Shown piece after piece: positions 44,301 through 53,300 of a stretch of DNA of 64,000 bases. Made by a program: the position numbers and the translations under genes. Each line of letters opens with the position of its first letter. Positions within the stretch are counted from its first letter, which is position 1. The notes beneath the pieces were generated by a model. The model saw nothing but the letters and a program-made list of their open reading frames with translations, was not told the DNA's origin and did no database searches. This DNA is from Liolophura sinensis. Taxonomy: Eukaryota; Mollusca; Polyplacophora; Chitonida; Chitonidae. The stretch lies in assembly GCF_032854445.1 (NCBI RefSeq), contig NC_088307.1, positions 10,478,001 to 10,542,000 on the forward strand. The letters are read 5' to 3'.

Positions 44301-47300
44301 CATGTACTGTCAGGCATAGGTCTCAGAATATTGCGTATTGTTCTTCCTTTGACGGCATCATTCTATTTTGTCCTTTAGCCACCGCTGCAGGCCACTAAAG
44401 CGTCACGGTGAACCCATCTCCTCTGAAATGTACATGTACATGTACCATTATGTTGTTGTCTGACTTTGTATTACTGGACAAAATGTTTAACCGTTTGATT
44501 TGAGTTTTTCAGTTGAGAGCAGTTGAGATGAACTGGACGCAAGCATGCATAGATCAGTGGAACTGTATACAACTGGGTGCTTCGAGTCACAAAGGGTTTA
44601 CCAGAAACCAGCAGATTTTATTAGTTTTGTTGGTTTCCTCCCTCCATAATGCTGGCTGCTTTCGTATAAGTGAAATGTTTATGAGTATGGCATAAAACAC
44701 CAATTCACTGAATAATTATCGTGTTTGGTATGTTTTCAGTGGGAGAGTTTGGCGCCTCCCCCAGGTCAAGCTCCGCCCCGTCGTCAGGCCGTCGTCGACC
44801 AGCCATGTTGCATTACAGTCAGCCTACCAAAGGAGTTGATGCGTAAGTTTCTGCTAATTTTGTCTAAAATCTTAATGCTGGTTCTAATTAACTCAAAAGA
44901 AATGGGAGTTTAGTTCAGACTAAAGTTAATATTGCACTTAAGTTCTAATACACTTTTGATCAACTAGACCCTCAGTGAAAAAGGATGAGATTTAGATGTG
45001 TATCTAAATTTATGAAAGAGATCATTCAGAAGTGTAATTGTGCCCTTATCTTGAGGAAATGTCACTTTTTTTTAATAGAGCTGAGATTGAACAGAAATAC
45101 CAAGAGATTATGAAACAGACAGGTATCCTGAATATAGATGGTGAGGTAAGTATTGAGCTTTCTGTGTTAAAGTTTTGACAAAATAGCAGGTTCGTTGAAG
45201 AATCCGTTCGGTGAAATTTTCAGAGCTGGTTTACATTGAAGCTTCCAGCTGTGCCTGTGGTGTTTGTACAAGTAATGTTGAACTGTAAACATATTGAAAT
45301 TTAATAAATTATTCACGAATTTTGAAAATAAAGGTACTGATTACTTATAGTCATGGCGTTGGTAACAGGTAGAATACAGATACACTGATTGGGTTAAAGT
45401 GAATTTTAATTTAGTAAAATGGTATAGACACAGGGTATGGTCCCAAAAGTCACTGGCCCTAAGAAGGTCACCCCATCACATAGTTATTTTGTGATAAGAA
45501 TATAAACTGGTTTACTGTTTATTTTTTAATAATAAAGGAGCTTTTAAATCTTTTTGTTTTCACAAAATTCATCCACACTGTTTATAATATGAAATGGGGG
45601 AACCCCCTTGGCTGAGGGAGGTTAACATACCAGCAAGGCGCAATTGCCAATCCCACCAATGCAGTTGCTAACTGTCACATTGAGTTTAAGTCCAGCTTAT
45701 GCTGGTTTCCTCTCCAGCTGTACATGGTAAGATCTGTTAGCAGCCGATAGTAATAAATAAATATAACTTGATGTCATTAAAAAAATGTCATTATTTGTAT
45801 CTTTCAGAAAATTTCAACATTATTTACCTTTCGGAGAATTCCAACATTATTTCTGTCTTTCAGAAAATTCCAACATTTTTTCTGTTTTTCAGAAAATTCC
45901 AACAGATATCAACGACCTGGAGTCTTTGGGAGAGTTAGGCCATGGCACCTGTGGTCAGGTGATTAAGATGTCGCACAAAAAACACAACTATGTCATGGCC
46001 GTCAAGGTGAGAAAAGCAGCGCTCAATTTTGTTTGTTGTAATTCACCTAAACCTTAGCTTATTTTCAGGACACATTTTGCTAGATTCTTTTTGATTCATC
46101 CACCTTTTAGCGCCATTTAAGCTTTTTTTGTCATGATTGGATAATTTCTCGTCAGGAAAACTCAGGTGATGGCTTCAAAAAGCACATTGTGCCTTACATG
46201 CTTCTGAAGGTACAATTTTAGATATCAAATAGCAGTAGTTTTAATTGATAATCTTTTTTTTTTTTTTTGCAAGAGACATTTATTTCAAGTTTTAATCCTA
46301 TTTATATACATTCATTCATTCTCTGAGAATTTTCCCAAAATGTATTTCTTCAAAGTTTAAATTTTGTTTACTGTAATTCTTCAACCTTTTCCCATGTTTG
46401 CAAGGTGTTTATTCAAGCATATTCTGAAGACATTACTCTGTGTAGACTGATAAAATTACACTTTATAGGAACCTCCAAAAACTAAAAAGGTGCACAAATT
46501 GCACTGACGGCTGCTCTTTTGTATGCAAGAAGGTTGCGGAATGAGGGTACTTATTAGGGTATTCATTGAAGATTATTTTGCGATATGCATTTCTTTCAAG
46601 CCATGCTTTTTCCCACACCTGGAATTGGAAAAATAATCAAAAAAAGTACAGCACAAATGTGGTTAAATGAACATTAAAATATTAATAAATAGCTCAGTAC
46701 CATCACTTGTCGTGTTTAGTAGAAAGTGGATTTTAAGTATTTTTCCCCGTCCTTGTAAATTTATATGGATCAAGGAATCAGAAAAGCCAATGTTGGTTTG
46801 AAAAAAAAACAAAGTAAGTTTCAGCCTTAAAAGATACCTGATCTCTGATGAATGTTTTGTTTTCTTGCTTCTTTTGCAGCAAATGCGACGATCTGGTAAT
46901 CGTGAAGAAAATAAACGTATCATTATGGATCTAGATGTGGTCATCAAGAGTCATGACTGTCCCTACATAGTTCATTGTTTAGGATGCTTTATTACACCCG
47001 TAAGTTATGCTGTAATATAGGCACATATACATTGTACATATTCCAGTCATGACTGCCCCTACATAGTTCATTGTTTAGGATGCTTTATTACACCCGTAAG
47101 TTATGCTGTAATATAGGCACATGTACACTGTACATATTCCAGTCATGACTGTCCCTACATAGTTCATTGTTTAGGATGCTTTATTACACCCGTAAGTTAT
47201 GCTGTAATATAGGCACATATACACTGTACATATTCCAGTCATGACTGTCCCTACATATTTCATTGTTTAGGATGCTTTATTACACCCGTAAGTTATGCTG

Positions 47301-50300
47301 TAATATAGGCACATATACACTGTACATATTCCAGTCATGACTGTCCCTACATAGTTCATTGTTTAGGATGCTTTATTACACCTGTAAGTTATGCTGTAAT
47401 ATAGGCACATATACACTGTTCATATTCCAGTCATGACTGTCCCTACATAGTTCATTGTTTAGGCTGCTTTATTACACCCGTAAGTTATGCTGTAATATAG
47501 GCACATATACACTGTACATATTCCAGTCATGACTGTCCCTACATAGTTCATTGTTTAGGATGCTTTATTACACCCGTAAGTTATGCTGTAATAAAGGCAC
47601 ATATACACTGTACATATTCTAGTCATGACTGTCCCTACATAGTTCATTGTTTAGGCTGCTTTATTACACCCGTAAGTTATGCTGTAATATAGGCACATAT
47701 ACACTGTACATATTCAAGTCATGACTGTCCCTACATAGTTCATTGTTTAGGATGCTTTATTACACCCGTAAGTTATGCTGTAATAAAGGCACATATACAC
47801 TGTACATATTCTAGTCATGACTGTCCCTACATAGTTCATTGTTTAGGATGCTTTATTACACCCGTAAGTTATGCTGTAATATAGGCACATATACATTGTA
47901 CATATTCCAGTCATGACTGTCCCTACATAGTTCATTGTTTAGGATGCTTTATTACACCCGTAAGTTATGCTGTAATATAGGCACATATACATTGTACATA
48001 TTCCAGTCATGACTGTCCCTACATAGTTCATTGTTTAGGATGCTTTATTACACCCGTAAGTTATGCTGTAATAAAGGCACATATACACTGTACATATTCC
48101 AGTCATGACTGTCCCTACATAGTTCATTGTTTAGGATGCTTTATTACACCCGTAAGTTATGCTGTAATATAGGCACATATACATTGTACATATTCAAGTC
48201 ATGACTGTCCCTACATAGTTCATTGTTTAGGATGCTTTATTACACCCGTAAGTTATGCTGTAATAAAGGCACACATACACTGTACATATTCTAGTCATGA
48301 CTGTCCCTACATAGTTCATTGTTTAGGATGCTTTATTACACCCGTAAGTTATGCTGTAATATAGGCACATATACACTGTACCTATTCCAGTCATGACTGT
48401 CCCTACATAGTTCATTGTTTAGGATGCTTTATTACACCTGTAAGTTCGGCTGTGATAGTCACACATGCATATTCCAGTCATGATTGTACCTACATAGTTC
48501 ATTGTATAGGATGCTTTATTACACCCGTAAGTTTGGGTGTAATAGTCACACATACATATTCCAGTCATGATTGTACCTACGTACTTCATTGTTTAGGGTA
48601 CTTTATTACACCAATAAGTTATGCTGTAATAGTCACACATGCATATTCCAGTGATGATTGTACCTACATATGTCATTGTTTACTGTACTTTATTACACCA
48701 ATAAATTACGCTGTAATAGTCACACATGCATATTCCAGTCATGATTGTACCTACGATACTTTCTTGTTCAGAGTACTTTATTACACCAATAAGTTACTCT
48801 GTGATAGTCACACATGCATATTCCAGTCATGATTGTGCCTACATACGTCATTGTTTAGGGTGCTTTATTACACCAATAAGTTACGCTGTAAGAGTCAGAC
48901 ATGCATATTCCAGTCATGATTGTGCCTACATACTTCATTGTTTAGGGTACTTTATTACACCAATAAGTTACGCTGTAAGAGTCACACATGCATATTCCAG
49001 TCATGATTGTACCTGCATACTTCATTGTTTAGGGTGCTTTATTACACCAATAAGTTACGCCGTAATAAAGACACATGCATATTCCAGTCATGATTATACC
49101 TACGTGCTTCATTGTTGTACGGTGCTTTATTACGCCAATAAGTTACGCTGTAATAATGACACGTGCATATTCCAGTCATGATTATACTTACGTACTTCAT
49201 TGTTTAGGATACTTTATTACACCCGTAAGTTTGGCTGTAATAGTCACACATGCATATCTGTGGAGACTTGAACATTTCTACAGGACACAAGACTGAATAA
49301 ATAAGTTTACACAATGCTTTACATATATATATATATATCAGCAAAAAACTGTTTTGAGCAAAAAAGGTTTGAGCATCTCTTCTTTGAATATTCATTTCCA
49401 AGCTATGATGTGTTTTTTTTTTTACAAAAACTTTATTAAAACTGTATTGGTTTAAAGATGAGCAATATACGTCACCTAAAAAACTAAACTACTTAAACTA
49501 AAGACTGTACAACAAAAGCCTTGTGTGGTAATTTCAACTATGCTGTGTTCTGGTTTACACATCAGAGTGAAGTGTGGATCTGTATGGAGTTGATGTCTAC
49601 CTGCCTGGACAAGTTGTTGAAGAGGACACGCATGGCGATTCCAGAGCAAATCTTAGGCAAAATGGCTGTAGCGGTACGTACATACACGGACATGGATAGA
49701 TTTGTTAAATGATTTTGATGTTCATAACGTGAAAATTAAGCTTCATTTTGAAGCCATTCTGTTTTATGCAGAGTTTCCGTCAGCGGTGAGAATATTTGGG
49801 AATGACGTGATGGGGAACACAAAACCTGGTTACATGTGGTACCTTCAGTGTGGACTCTCACCCCAGCAAGTTTTGACAGCTACATGTGTTTCCAAAGTCA
49901 CTGCTGGGGCTTTAGGAAAACTGCATTTTAAAGTCATTTTTACTCCTCAAGAAGAAAGCTGAGAAGTTTTTGTCCTTTTTTCTATGTTCGAACACAACTC
50001 GATATCTAGAAACTAAAAACAGTCATATTGTGTATCCTTCAATATCATTTGAGGAAGTTTTGAACGGGGAAGTTATCTTTACCTCTTGTCTGTTTCAGAT
50101 TGTCAGGGCGTTGCATTACCTGAAAGAGACGCATGGAGTCATACATAGGGGTTTGTCAGTTTCTTGTTTTAATACTTTACATGACAATCCAACACATGAA
50201 GCTCCAAACTTACTAAAGCCTTGTTCTTGCTGCCAACAATACTTTTCCAACCAGTGCGGTTGCAGAGTGGTGTGCAGCCCTTTCTTGGTAACATGCAGCT

Positions 50301-53300
50301 TAAATAAGTTTAGGCCACACCAATTTGTATTTTTGTTTAACAGGCAGAATGACTTTTTTCCTCAATGTTTGCGGAGGGTATAAAAATGAAAATAAAACCT
50401 ACTATTAACTGTCCCTGCTATTCTTCCTCTTAAAGTCATGTTTACTTGATCAGAAACCTGTAAGAAACAGGAAAATCATAAAAATGCTCATATCAGTTAA
50501 ACTAAGAAGGGAATTTTCAATGTTTTTTTCCATTCCATTTTCAATTCCCAAGCTTTTTACATTGTTATTGTTGATTTCAGTTTGGAGACAAAAACTGCAT
50601 CAATTGGTTTAGCAAATTTCATGGTTTCTCAAAAAGTATAATTTTATCAGTCTACACAGAATAATGCTTTCAGAATATGCTTGAAGAAACACCTTACAAA
50701 CATGTGAAAAGGTTGAAGAATTACAGTAATTTGTGGGAAATGTAGATTGTCCCTGATGTTCTTCCTCTAAAAAACATGTTAACTGGAAAATCTTAAAAAT
50801 GTCCATGTAAAGCAAAACAAAAACCTGTATTTTGAATTTTTTTATATTCCTTTTCTAGATATTTTTGGTCTCGGCTCACTTGTAAAACCTAAAATGAAAT
50901 TCTTGTTGCCTTAAGCAGGTGTGCCTGGCACCTGACAAAGTGCGATAATTTACAGCAAATACTTGTGTTTTCTCTGCTTAGAAATCTGACTGCCGCTGTA
51001 CATGCACAGTAAGCTGTCTTTCGTAACAGTTGTTTCAGTAGTAGGGGTCTTGTCCTAGGATTCACTCCAATAGTTACGCGAAAATAACGGGAATTCAGCT
51101 AAAGAGACAAGCCCTTCAGTCCGTTTATGTTTAATTCTTTTGCACTGTTTCAGATGTTAAGCCTTCAAATATCTTGTTAGATGAGAAGGGTACGGTAAAG
51201 CTGTGTGATTTTGGAATAAGTGGTAGACTTGTGGATTCCAAGGCGAAAACCAGAAGTGCTGGCTGCGCGGCATACATGGCTGTGAGTTGGATTATCTCCC
51301 CTTGACCGTGTTCTTCATCAGAGCTCTCTTTACCATTCAACTAAATTAAATGTTGAGGTCTATTTTCAACAATTTCTGATATTTAACTCAACATTTAATC
51401 CTGGAACTAGAAAATCTCATTGGGCCTTATTTTAGGGTCCCTTGCAGAACAGTGCTGGCCTTAAAACTTAATGTAAAGCAGCACAGTCACACCATTTTAA
51501 GAGAATGTGACCATCTTGATCACTTCAGCAAGTCTTAATATCCATTCTCGACTGGTTACATCGAGGAAAACTCCACTAAAATATCCATTTCTCTTCAAAA
51601 TCCAGCTTCCCCCGGGCTCTGCCCGGTTTCCACCCACCATAATGCTGGCCGCCGTCGTATGAGTGAAATATTCTTGAGTACGGCGTAAAACACCAATCAA
51701 ATAAATAAATGAATCAAAATCCAGCAACCTGCAGATGGTCGCCCTACCCAATTTCTCCCTCCATAAATGCTGGACGCCACCATATAAGGGACATATTCTT
51801 GAGTACGACGTAAAACACCAATCAGATACCTAAAACCACTTTTTGCAGTCATGATGCATCAGGTTTTCCCCATTCCTGACATAAAGTCTGTCCTGCATCA
51901 ACAATTGAAGGAACGCAGAATTTGTAACCGAACAGGAGGGATACCCTCTCCACTATAAACTCTCATCGCCTATGTCTTGTAAACTTCCCGATGCATTTAC
52001 AAGAGTTCTCAAAGCTATATCATTGGGTTTCCTTCTGATTTCCTCCCACCATAATGCTGCAGGTCCCGCTATAAAACTGAACGGAGAATGTTTCTCTACT
52101 ACGGAAACATTGGCAGTAGAGGGACATAGGTGCTGAATTACATTACACATTGTTGCTGTTCACTGACAAGAAACAGGGAAAGACAACTCTAGGCTACCTG
52201 CTAAAGGGAGTTGGCGAAGGTTAGGGGGGCAGTTGTTGTGTGTGAAGATTGAATTGCTGACTGAAACATTATGGAAGAACAGAAAACTTATAACCATGTA
52301 AATCTGATGTTTGTTTACAGCCAGAAAGAATTGAACCTCCGGATCCCAAGAAACCAGACTATGACATCAGAGCAGATGTTTGGAGTTTAGGAATTTCTTT
52401 GGTAAGATTAGTCCTGGGTTTGAGAATGTAATGCTGTATTGAATTGACATGAAGCATTGAAGCCATGTGGTACATGTACGCTGGTCATGCCTTGTTTCAC
52501 CAGTCTGAAATTTGTATCATACGGTAAGCTTCTAGTGTCAGTGCTTTGTTTCACCAGTCTGAAACTTTGTATCATGTGGTAAGCTTCTTGTGGCAATGCT
52601 TTGTTTCACCAATCTGAAACTTTGTATCATGTGGTAAGCTTCTTGTGGCAATGCTTTGTTTCACCAATCTGAAACTTTGTATCATGTGGTAAGCTTCTTG
52701 TGGCAATGCTTTGTTTCACCAATCTGAAACTTTGTATCATGTGGTAAGCTTCTTGTGGCAATGCTTTGTTTCACCAATCTGAAACTTTGTATCATGTGGT
52801 AAGCTTCTTGTGGCAATGCTTTGTTTCACCAATCTGAAACTTTGTATCATGTGGTAAGCTTCTAGTGGCAGTGCTTTGTTTCACCAGTCTGAAACTTTGT
52901 ATCATGTGGTAAGCTTCTAGTGACAGTGCTTTGTTTCACCAGTCTGAAACTTTGTATCATGTGGTAGGCTTCTTGTGGCAGTGCTTTGTTTCACCAGTCG
53001 GAAACTTTGTATCATGTGGTAAGCTTCTAGTGGCAATGCTTTGTTTCACCAGTCTGAAACTTTGTATCATGTGGTAAGCTTCTAGTGGCAGTGCTTTGTT
53101 TCACCAATCTGAAACTTTGTATCATGTGGGAAGCTGGTAATGCTTGGTAGTATGGAAATATTTTCACACCTATCTTGACTTTTAATTCTCGAAAAGCGTC
53201 CTACCCCATGCCACATTGTCATTATGACATATCTTACTTGTATTTAGTCAGTGACAACTTCATTGGGATTTGCTGTGTTCGTTTTTGTTATTGTATCACT

